Origin: Desulfobacteraceae bacterium
GTDB taxonomy: Bacteria > Desulfobacterota > Desulfobacteria > Desulfobacterales > UBA11574
Assembly (NCBI GenBank): GCA_002868985.1
Contig: PKTV01000157.1
Location: forward strand, 1 to 6,304
Direction of reading: 5' to 3'
Length of the DNA: 6,304 nucleotides
Shown: piece by piece, positions 1-5,502 of the stretch
Numbering within the stretch: the first letter of the stretch is position 1
How the letters are laid out: every line of letters begins with the position of its first letter
Made by a program: the position numbers and the translations under genes
Notes under the pieces: model-generated
Told to the model about the DNA's origin: nothing
The model's input: only the letters and a program-made list of their open reading frames with translations
Database searches by the model: none

Positions 1-109
1 AGTTTGAAGTGCCTAAAGTGAGCTAAAGTTGAGGAACGCGCTTTCAGCGCGATCAATTATAATTAAAATTGATAGAATACCTTAACTTTAGGCACTTTAC
101 ACTTTTGCA
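1..109. repeat. Dispersed structured repeat element, copy 1 (left end cut by window)
   Basis: This non-coding stretch has a nested fold. The outer arms 1-19 and 85-103 are inverted repeats; positions 7-19 (AAGTGCCTAAAGT) pair perfectly with 85-97, and pairing continues with small mismatches to the window edge. Inside lie two further hairpins: 37-42 with 46-51 (CGCGCT/AGCGCG, 3-nt loop) and 52-58 with 67-73 (ATCAATT/AATTGAT, 8-nt loop). The word CTAAAGT occurs twice (13-19 and 23-29). The element matches a second copy at 5303-5457: 18 of 19 bases between 1-19 and 5324-5342, 22 of 25 between 7-31 and 5304-5328, a related core, and the same tail ACTTTTGCA. Both copies have the same orientation. 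It is probably a MITE- or REP-like family; no transposase or target duplication is visible, and the true left end lies outside the window. Confidence 0.68.
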
Positions 110-113
110 CGCA

Positions 114-119
114 TATAAT
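114..119 (+). promoter_or_regulatory. Possible -10 box upstream of the first methyltransferase
   Basis: A perfect TATAAT lies 74 bp before the start codon at 193, immediately after the end of repeat copy 1. No convincing -35 hexamer is found at 16-18 bp spacing (that stretch reads around GGCACT, inside the repeat's right arm), and there is no extended -10 TG. In an AT-rich gap one such hexamer can occur by chance, so this is only a candidate. If real, the repeat's right arm would supply the -35 region. Confidence 0.27.
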
Positions 120-134
120 GAATAATCCGAGTTA

Positions 135-154
135 TAAATACGTTACCGTATTTA
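135..154. promoter_or_regulatory. 8-bp dyad with 4-nt loop in the leader of the first methyltransferase
   Basis: TAAATACG (135-142) and CGTATTTA (147-154) are exact inverted repeats separated by TTAC. The dyad lies between the candidate -10 box and the start codon, so it could be a repressor operator or a hairpin in the 5' leader. The symmetry is seen directly; a regulatory role is inference. Confidence 0.35.
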
Positions 155-192
155 AGAATACATATACTTAGCTTTGAGTTTTCGATCTGATA

Positions 193-840
193 ATGAAGCT
201 GGATGAAAAACTGATAAATAACATTAAAGGCTTTCTGGATGTCCATGAAGGGAAGGCCTTATATGATATCGCACTGGAAGCCAGCCGTTATGGACCCTGT
301 CTGGAAATCGGGAGTTACTGCGGCAAATCAACCGTCTACATCGGCTCCGCCTGCAAAAAAAACAGCGGCATCCTCTTCTCCATCGATCATCACCAAGGGT
401 CTGAGGAGCAGCAGCCTGGGGAAGAATATTTCGACCCCGAGCTTTTCGACCATGAAACCTCCCGTGTGGATACATTTAAAGCGTTTAGAAAGACGATTGA
501 AGCCGCCGGTCTCGCAGATACGGTAGTCCCCATGGTGTGCAATTCTGAAGTGGCGGCGCGACAATGGACAACGCCCCTTAGTCTGGTTTTTATTGACGGA
601 GGTCATTCTTATGAAGCGGCATACACGGATTATAACGCATGGGCCGGCCACATCATGCCAGACGGGTATTTGTTGATACACGATATTTTTAAAGACCCTG
701 AAAAAGGCGGCCAGGCACCCTATCACATTTACAAAATGGCCGTTGCATCGGGTCTTTTCAAAAAACTTCCCTTGATCAACACGTTAGGAGTGCTTCAACG
801 GTATAACTTTCGGGATATCCCTCATAATCTCCAGAAATAA
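193..840 (+). CDS. Class I SAM-dependent methyltransferase, Methyltransf_24 type
   Basis: This 215-residue soluble protein is probably an S-adenosylmethionine-dependent methyltransferase; its substrate is unknown. The SAM-binding motif I is CLEIGSYCGKST (36-47), where the glycine-rich loop takes the E-I-G-x-x-x-G-x-S form typical of this group. The acidic end of strand 2 is LFSIDHH (61-67). It is followed by a conspicuous GSEEQQPGEEYFDPELFD insert (69-86), then LVFIDGGHSYE (131-141) and a late strand with LLIHDIF (160-166). There is no signal peptide or membrane segment. The ATG at 193 is chosen because it precedes the fold at a sensible distance and no other in-frame start fits, but no clear Shine-Dalgarno is seen before it. 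The gene stands alone on the plus strand, converging with the minus-strand glycosyltransferase/methyltransferase pair. The fold assignment is firm, the reaction is inferred, and the physiological role is unknown. Confidence 0.86.
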   Translation: MKLDEKLINNIKGFLDVHEGKALYDIALEASRYGPCLEIGSYCGKSTVYIGSACKKNSGILFSIDHHQGSEEQQPGEEYFDPELFDHETSRVDTFKAFRKTIEAAGLADTVVPMVCNSEVAARQWTTPLSLVFIDGGHSYEAAYTDYNAWAGHIMPDGYLLIHDIFKDPEKGGQAPYHIYKMAVASGLFKKLPLINTLGVLQRYNFRDIPHNLQK

Positions 841-1040
841 TCACTTCATGTTTCGCACCCTTAATTTTCAGCAACGTCAATACAGTGTAGCAGGCCGGGA
901 AATTTTTATAAGGTAAAATAATTGAGTCCTCGGGGAGTTTTTCCTCTAAATCCTTTGATGTTAGCGGAATGGATGATCTTTTTTTAAAGCGGGTGCTGTT
1001 TGAGTGGCTTTAGGCCTTTCGTGTCTTTAGGGCTGACGTA

Positions 1041-1772
1041 TTACTTTTCTTCTTTTTTCATATACAGCACAATGCTCTTTCCCAGGATGGGATTGAGCAT
1101 TTTGTCTAAAAACTGCGTGATCCATGGTTTCTTCATCATATCCCATACCAGAAAACGATGATACGCATTGACCGGTCTGCAATCTTCACGTTCCGGTCCC
1201 ACAAGGCATTTCAGCCACCAGTAAGGCACATGAAGGCTGTGAGCAAAATGAAATCCCAACCGCGTCAGGCCCGCACTTTTCAAAAGATCAACCAGCGCTT
1301 TTTTTTTATATATGCGAACATGCCCGTTACGGACAGTATGGTAATTGTCGGAAAGTGCCCAACAAATTCGCTCAGGGAGATATCGTGGAACACTGACTGC
1401 AAGAGTCTTACCCGGCTTTAACACCCTGACAGCTTCAGAGACTCCGGTTTTGTAGTCTTGAATGTGTTCCAGCACCTCCGAACAAATAACAAGATCAAAA
1501 AAGTTGTCTTTAAAAGGAAGCGCACATATATCGGCAACAGAAACTCCACACTCGCCACCCCCATGGTCTCCAAGTTCTTTATGCGTATTCAGCCTTTTTT
1601 TTGTCTCAACCACATCATCAAAGTTAATGTCTATACCCATGGCAACAACCTTCGGGAATCTAAATGCAGCACAGGTATGTCGCCCTGTTCCGCACCCGAT
1701 ATCCAGTATCCGGCCACCGGCCAAACGGTTCGGGTCAGACTTGCAAAGCCGGTTAAGGTCGACGGTAATCAC
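1041..1772 (-). CDS. Class I SAM-dependent methyltransferase, Methyltransf_11 type
   Basis: This predicted 243-residue methyltransferase probably acts on a lipid, glycan or quinone-like small molecule. Motif I is RILDIGCGTGRHT (21-33), the SAM ribose-binding acidic residue lies in AMGIDINF (44-51), motif II/III is VADICALPFKDNFFDLVICSEVLEH (split at 79-91 and 92-103), and post-III is VLKPGKTLAVSVPRY (117-131). The C-terminal part, with HVPYWWLKCLVGPE (181-194), is family-specific and may bind substrate or touch the membrane. I place the start at the GTG at 1772: an AGGGAGG Shine-Dalgarno lies 6 nt before it (1779-1785). The upstream ATG at 1796 lacks such a site and would lengthen the overlap with the preceding gene to 44 bp. 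With GTG, the overlap with the glycosyltransferase stop is 20 bp, which suggests translational coupling and a shared pathway. The substrate cannot be deduced. Confidence 0.9.
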   Translation of the reverse strand: MITVDLNRLCKSDPNRLAGGRILDIGCGTGRHTCAAFRFPKVVAMGIDINFDDVVETKKRLNTHKELGDHGGGECGVSVADICALPFKDNFFDLVICSEVLEHIQDYKTGVSEAVRVLKPGKTLAVSVPRYLPERICWALSDNYHTVRNGHVRIYKKKALVDLLKSAGLTRLGFHFAHSLHVPYWWLKCLVGPEREDCRPVNAYHRFLVWDMMKKPWITQFLDKMLNPILGKSIVLYMKKEEK

Positions 1773-3009
1773 GAATGGCCTCCCTGTAAGCCTCAACGGT
1801 CATTTCAGCCGCCCTCTTCCATGTAAAGCGATCTCGAACCCTGTTAAAACCTGCACTGCCCATTTGTATAGCCTGTTCAGGATGATCCATCAGGGTCAGG
1901 ATCGACTTAACCAGCGCCCTGGGATTTGCGGGTGGAACCAGTATTCCGGCATTCCCCACCACTTCGGGCAAAGCCCCGCCTGTAGTGCTGATCACTGGAA
2001 GGCCACACGCCATGGCCTCTCCTGCCGGGAAACCGAATCCCTCGTATACGGATGGAACAATTGCGAGAAAAGCCTTTGCATAGTTTCGAACAAAGGCATC
2101 ATTTTCAATGCGGCCCGTAAATGTAACAGACTCTTTTATGCCCAGTTTTGTTAAGCGTCTTTCGATATCACCGTTTTTTCTCAGGGTGCCGACGACAACG
2201 AGTTTGATTTTACGAGTTGTGGAAATTTCAGCCACCGCCTCCAGCAGATAATGGAGTCCTTTTAAGGGCGTCTCGGCACTGCTGGTAACAATGATACGAT
2301 TTTTTTCTCTTTTAATCTCTGGAATCGGATGAAACAGATCCGTATCGATCCCATTAGGGATAACTTTAAACCGCTGCTTCGGTATGTTAAACTCCCTGCC
2401 GATGTCATGCATGGAACTTTTAGAAACCGTGATAATGTGGGATAAGGTTCTGGCCACCCTTTTTTGCATACCGATGAAAGAATACCACCTCAACTGTTTA
2501 ATCTTTCCCCAAAACGACGAAGCCGCTTTTACGGCCAGATCCCGGTCCACCGTAATCGGATGATGAATTGTGGCAATGGTTGGAACAAACCTGTTAATGG
2601 ACCTGATGCCGTATGAGATGCTTTGATTGTCGTGAACGATATCGTATTGGGATGTTCTTTTTTTTAAAAATCGATACGCCCTGATCCCAAATGTGAACGG
2701 CTCCGGAAATCCCATGGTGGAAACGCCCAGCCACTCCATAAGGTTAACGGGGTCTGAAAGCTCTTTTAAAGAAGGCATCCTGAAAGGATCAGCAGGGTTA
2801 TAAAGATCCAAGCCGGAAAGCTGAAAAAGATTTATCTTTTCATCGAGCTGAGGAGCGGGTGGTCCTGAAACCACCTCGACTTGATGGCCCAAAGCCTTGA
2901 GAGCTTTGCTCAAGTGATTCACATAAACCCCCTGCCCGCCACAATAAGGATGGCTCCTGTAACTTAATAGACAAATGCTTAACGGCGCTGTATTATCCAA
3001 CGGTCTCAT
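1753..3009 (-). CDS. Glycosyltransferase family 4 (GT-B fold)
   Basis: This 418-residue retaining glycosyltransferase is predicted to transfer a nucleotide-activated sugar to an unknown acceptor, acting in the cytoplasm or at the inner membrane face. The N-terminal acceptor domain opens with SICLLSYRSHPYCGGQGVYV (11-30), including the GGxG loop of GT-B enzymes. The linker region carries IITVSKSS (192-199) and VIPNGIDTDLFHP (216-228), typical of GT4. The C-terminal donor domain has VVVGT (271-275) and the E-x7-E signature VPSVYEGFGFPAGEAMACG (318-336) with E323 and E331, followed by GLPVISTTGGALPEVV (336-351). No transmembrane helix is evident. The ATG at 3009 is supported by AAAGGA (3015-3020), 5 nt upstream. 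It is the first gene of a two-gene unit with the overlapping methyltransferase. The gene is full length and intact. Donor and acceptor are unknown; lipopolysaccharide, exopolysaccharide or glycolipid assembly are all possible. Confidence 0.93.
   Translation of the reverse strand: MRPLDNTAPLSICLLSYRSHPYCGGQGVYVNHLSKALKALGHQVEVVSGPPAPQLDEKINLFQLSGLDLYNPADPFRMPSLKELSDPVNLMEWLGVSTMGFPEPFTFGIRAYRFLKKRTSQYDIVHDNQSISYGIRSINRFVPTIATIHHPITVDRDLAVKAASSFWGKIKQLRWYSFIGMQKRVARTLSHIITVSKSSMHDIGREFNIPKQRFKVIPNGIDTDLFHPIPEIKREKNRIIVTSSAETPLKGLHYLLEAVAEISTTRKIKLVVVGTLRKNGDIERRLTKLGIKESVTFTGRIENDAFVRNYAKAFLAIVPSVYEGFGFPAGEAMACGLPVISTTGGALPEVVGNAGILVPPANPRALVKSILTLMDHPEQAIQMGSAGFNRVRDRFTWKRAAEMTVEAYREAIRDYRRP
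1779..1785 (-). promoter_or_regulatory. Strong Shine-Dalgarno setting a GTG start for the 1041-1772 methyltransferase
   Basis: On the minus strand AGGGAGG is followed by a 6-nt spacer and GTG at 1772-1770. It lies inside the last codons of the glycosyltransferase gene. This is a better initiation site than the ATG at 1796, which has no purine-rich core at a proper distance. Confidence 0.7.
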
Positions 3010-3451
3010 AAAGTTCCTTTAAAATTTTTATCGGAGAATCTAACGCTTTATAAGTTGAAACTCAATATGAAAGTTTTTGAAAACCTGCTAAGATATTCGG
3101 CAAATTTTTTCCTTATTCAGGTTGTTCACACGTATCGCCGCAACCATCGTTTGGTGATATGGTATTGTATTATCACAAAAAATTCAGGCCACTGATAGCT
3201 TTGTTTCGTTGCAGGTATCAAATGTTTAACGTCTGATCCTTTCACCATAGCATCTTGTATCTCTATACAAATTAGAAAAGCGTGGAATTTTGTCGTCAAT
3301 CCACGCTTTCTAATTCAGAGGTTTGAGTCTACGATGGTAGTTGTTTTAAGGTTTTCGATAGTGATAACTGCGTATCGTATACTGTAATGCAAGATGCCAT
3401 AAAATTTTCATGATATTGAACCTATATTCCCTGTTGCCGGAATGACCCCAA
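3010..3451. other. 442-bp non-coding gap between etfA and the glycosyltransferase gene
   Basis: No convincing gene is present. The gap holds the long hairpin at 3270-3315 and a 6-bp dyad GTGATA (3154-3159) / TATCAC (3171-3176) with an 11-nt spacer that could be an operator. Both flanking genes are on the minus strand. The length of the gap and the hairpin suggest that the glycosyltransferase unit has its own promoter here. A TATAAA on the minus strand about 40 bp upstream of the start at 3009 is the best -10-like sequence, but its -35 region (AACTTT) is poor, so no promoter is called. Confidence 0.5.
3270..3315 (-). terminator. Long hairpin, probable (bidirectional) terminator after etfA
   Basis: Left arm 3270-3286 and right arm 3300-3315 pair over 16 bp with a single bulged A, around a 13-nt loop. 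The core is AGCGTGGA/TCCACGCT. On each strand the GC-rich core is preceded by an A-rich and followed by a T-rich stretch (minus strand: CGCTTTTCTAATTTG), the layout of a bidirectional intrinsic terminator. It lies about 140 bp past the etfA stop and 260 bp before the glycosyltransferase start, so it would separate the two transcription units. The T tract is interrupted and partly within the stem, so a repeat or a processed-RNA structure remains possible. Confidence 0.52.
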
Positions 3452-4456
3452 TCAACAGGTGATTTTCTTTTCTTGGTATTCTTTTATCTTTTCAATCAAC
3501 ATTGGTACAAACTCCCGACAGTCATTAACAATACCATAATCGACCTGTTCAAAGACCGGTGCTTTGGCATCGTTATTGATGGCCACCATCACTTTGGCAC
3601 CGACGATGCCGACCATGTGCTGTAATTCACCCGACAAACCGACGCCGATATAAAGTTCCGGGCTTACCATTTTGCCGCTCTGTCCGATCATCGTTTCCAG
3701 TTCTGTCCAGCCTTCATCTACCGCCGGTCGGGTAGATCCCAGAGCAGCATTTAAAGTTTCGGACAGGCCGGCAATTATACGCCACCCTTCTATATCACCG
3801 GCACCAGCACCGCCGGCAACGACGATGGGTGCCGACTCCAGAGGTACGCCGCCAGGTTCTTCACGGACGATTTTCAGGGTTTGAACCCGGAGTGGGATTT
3901 CATGGGGAATTTCAAGGTGAATAATTTCTCCTGTTCTGCTTTCATCCAGTTCAGGATGAGGGAAAACCCCTGAGGCGATAGTGGCCATTTGGGGCCGTTT
4001 TTCCGGACAGATAATGGAGATCAATCCACCATAGGCAGGTATTCTCTGCTCCAAGATTTTATTGTCATCGATTATGAGGTCAATGCAATGTGCCGTCAAG
4101 CCGGTACCGAGTCTGGCCGCCACCAACGGTGCCAGTTCAGTCCCCATGGATGTCGAACCGATCAGCATGATTTCCGGTTGGTGTTCTTTTGCCAGTTTGA
4201 CAATCATTTCAGTATACATTTCCGGTTTATAAAAGGCCAGCTCTGGGGCGTTGCCTAAATAGACCTTATCTGCACCGGCTGCAAAAAGCTGTTGAACTCT
4301 TTTGTCCATCTGATCTCCCAGAATAACTGTTTCAACGGACGTATTTAGTTCTGTGGCCAGCTTTCGTGCTTGACCGATGAGTTGGAGCGAAACTGGAAGT
4401 ATTCGACAGTCAATCTGTTCAGCAATGACCCAAACTGAGCCAAATCGTTTATTCAT
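3452..4456 (-). CDS. etfA: Electron transfer flavoprotein, alpha subunit
   Basis: EtfA is 334 residues, the usual length. It pairs with EtfB to carry electrons from acyl-CoA dehydrogenases. The N-terminal alpha/beta domain (about 5-190) contains SVWVIAEQ (7-14), PEIMLIGSTSMGTELAP (94-110) and RLGTGLTAHC (115-124), which are typical alpha-subunit motifs. The C-terminal FAD-binding domain (about 208-330) contains STRPAVDEGW (241-250), IGQSGKMVSPELYIGVGLSG (257-276) with QH (279-280), and AINNDAKAPVFEQVDYGIVND (292-312). These cover the phosphate- and isoalloxazine-contacting loops of the alpha FAD. No ferredoxin domain is fused at the N-terminus. The start ATG at 4456 follows AAAGGA (4469-4474) with a long 12-nt spacer. 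It lies 18 bp downstream of etfB, so the two are clearly co-transcribed. The usual SGAIQH stretch reads SGELQH here. Confidence 0.97.
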   Translation of the reverse strand: MNKRFGSVWVIAEQIDCRILPVSLQLIGQARKLATELNTSVETVILGDQMDKRVQQLFAAGADKVYLGNAPELAFYKPEMYTEMIVKLAKEHQPEIMLIGSTSMGTELAPLVAARLGTGLTAHCIDLIIDDNKILEQRIPAYGGLISIICPEKRPQMATIASGVFPHPELDESRTGEIIHLEIPHEIPLRVQTLKIVREEPGGVPLESAPIVVAGGAGAGDIEGWRIIAGLSETLNAALGSTRPAVDEGWTELETMIGQSGKMVSPELYIGVGLSGELQHMVGIVGAKVMVAINNDAKAPVFEQVDYGIVNDCREFVPMLIEKIKEYQEKKITC

Positions 4457-4474
4457 TTTTGTTTTTTATCCTTT

Positions 4475-5272
4475 CTATATCACACCAGCATCAGACAATT
4501 TTTGAACCAATTGTTCGGCTTTTTCTTCCTTTGTACCAGTTATTATTTCGGCGATCCGTTTGCTGTTTACAGTGGCAAGACTTGAAACAATTGTTGGTGA
4601 TCCTTTTTGCCCCACGGTTTCTTCAGGCACGCCTAATTCATGAAGATCCCAAAGGGTTATCTCTTTTTTTCTGGCTTTGATAATTCCCGAAAAACTGAGT
4701 GTTCTCGGGGTATTCAGTTCTCTGGTTACCGTAAATACAGCCGGAAGTTTAACCCGCATCAGGCGATACCCGTTTTCCAGGCTTGCCTTTACCTTCCACC
4801 ATTCTCCACCAAATTCAACAATCTCATTTACTCGTGTTACCACTGGTACTTTTAAAAACGTGGCCATCTCCGGACCTACCCACTCCGTGCTGCCGTCGCT
4901 GCTGGCCATCCCGCAAATAATTAGATCAAACTCTCCGATTTTCTCTATACCTTTGGCAAGGGTATATGCTGTTGCATAAGCATCGGCGCCGCCAAAAGCC
5001 CGATCTGAAAGCAAAAATCCCTGATTAGCACCCAGAGCCAGACATTCCTTGACAATATTGCCTGCCGCAGGAGGTCCCATGCTGAGTACGGTAATGTTTG
5101 CATCCAGCTGCTCCTTAAGCAGGAGAGCCAGCTCCATGGCATTTTTATCAAGCAGATTCAATACCAGTGGAACTTCGGCCCTGGTGAGGGTTTTGGTGGC
5201 AGGGTCTATTTTTATTTTGTGAGCCTCTTTAGGGTCTGGAACCGCTTTGACACACACAACGACTTTTAGCAT
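4475..5272 (-). CDS. etfB: Electron transfer flavoprotein, beta subunit
   Basis: EtfB is 265 residues, full length, and the partner of EtfA. The N-terminus VVVCVKAVPDP (4-14) is characteristic. VLNLLDKNAMELALLLKE (37-54), VLSMGPPAA (62-70) and LLSDRAFGGADAYATAYTLAKG (split at 87-97 and 98-108) resemble the subgroup that serves CoA dehydrogenases of anaerobes rather than mitochondrial-type Etf. The nucleotide-binding loop reads SSDGSTEWVGPEM (124-136); bifurcating relatives commonly read DGDTAQVGP here. Near the C-terminus, TLSFSGIIKARKKEI (191-205) corresponds to the loop whose leucine (L192) anchors on the dehydrogenase. The ATG at 5272 has an AGGA (5282-5285) at 9 nt. The gene precedes etfA and follows an acyl-CoA dehydrogenase gene, the common acd-etfB-etfA order, but with a repeat element in the 230-bp gap before it. 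Whether the second nucleotide is FAD or AMP cannot be settled here. Confidence 0.97.
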   Translation of the reverse strand: MLKVVVCVKAVPDPKEAHKIKIDPATKTLTRAEVPLVLNLLDKNAMELALLLKEQLDANITVLSMGPPAAGNIVKECLALGANQGFLLSDRAFGGADAYATAYTLAKGIEKIGEFDLIICGMASSDGSTEWVGPEMATFLKVPVVTRVNEIVEFGGEWWKVKASLENGYRLMRVKLPAVFTVTRELNTPRTLSFSGIIKARKKEITLWDLHELGVPEETVGQKGSPTIVSSLATVNSKRIAEIITGTKEEKAEQLVQKLSDAGVI

Positions 5273-5302
5273 CGAAATATTTCCTAACCCGGATATACCG
5301 GA

Positions 5303-5457
5303 AAAGTGACTAAAGTGAGTTAAAGTTTGAAGTGCTTAAAGTCAGGAGGTCGCTTTGCTCCATCTGTTCATATAAAAATTGCTGGAATTCCTAAACTTTA
5401 GTCGCTCTTTAGACATTTTAGGCACTTGTTTGCTTTCAACTCACATAAACTTTTGCA
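5303..5457. repeat. Dispersed structured repeat element, copy 2
   Basis: This is a longer relative of the element at 1-109, in the same orientation. The left arm (5304-5342) is built of staggered TAAAGT-containing modules at 5311, 5321 and 5337. The right arm (about 5393-5427) is rich in their complement (ACTTTAG, CTTTAG, TTTTAGG). The outer 5304-5325 pairs with about 5407-5427 at roughly 17 of 22 positions. The core differs from copy 1 in its hairpin (GGAG 5345-5348 with CTCC 5358-5361) but shares an alignable AAAATTG...GAAT..CCT..AACTTTAG stretch. The tail ends in ACTTTTGCA (5449-5457), as in copy 1. The element lies wholly between the acyl-CoA dehydrogenase stop and the etfB ribosome binding site and disrupts neither. 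It is probably a non-autonomous mobile or REP-like repeat. Confidence 0.66.
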
Positions 5458-5502
5458 GAAATTGTGCCTCGAAAAAACTAAATTGAACTGCTGCATTATG
5501 GC

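Noticed and set aside
1..109. CRISPR array or tRNA-like cloverleaf in the repeat region
   Set aside because: The repeats are inverted and modular rather than direct units with unique spacers, and the three-hairpin fold has no anticodon arm, T-loop sequence or CCA-type acceptor.
921..945. Possible terminator after the first methyltransferase (CTCGGGGAG followed by TTTTT)
   Set aside because: The stem is only three base pairs, too weak to call.
1006..1034. Possible third, decayed copy of the repeat (GGCTTTAGGCC and CTTTAGGG in the convergent gap)
   Set aside because: Only two short CTTTAG words match, with no arm, core or tail of the family, so chance similarity cannot be excluded. No terminator could be supported in this 841-1040 gap either.
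1773..1796. ATG at 1796 as start of the minus-strand methyltransferase
   Set aside because: It lacks a Shine-Dalgarno and increases the overlap with the upstream gene to 44 bp, while GTG at 1772 has AGGGAGG at a 6-nt spacing and gives a protein beginning just before the SAM fold.
1462..2154. 230-codon plus-strand open frame opposite the methyltransferase and glycosyltransferase genes
   Set aside because: It is antisense to two well-supported genes, and its translation is low-complexity Ser/Pro/Arg/Cys-rich without a domain, so it is a shadow.
3067..3195. 42-codon plus-strand open frame in the 442-bp gap
   Set aside because: It has no Shine-Dalgarno, no recognisable domain, and a length expected by chance.
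5274..5283. 10-bp palindrome GAAATATTTC directly before etfB
   Set aside because: It is AT-rich and overlaps the ribosome-binding spacer; a palindrome of this size is not informative on its own.
5289..5301. CCGG-ATATA-CCGG dyad next to repeat copy 2, considered as an insertion target duplication or operator
   Set aside because: There are only 4 bp per half and no matching sequence at the other end of the element, so neither reading is supported.
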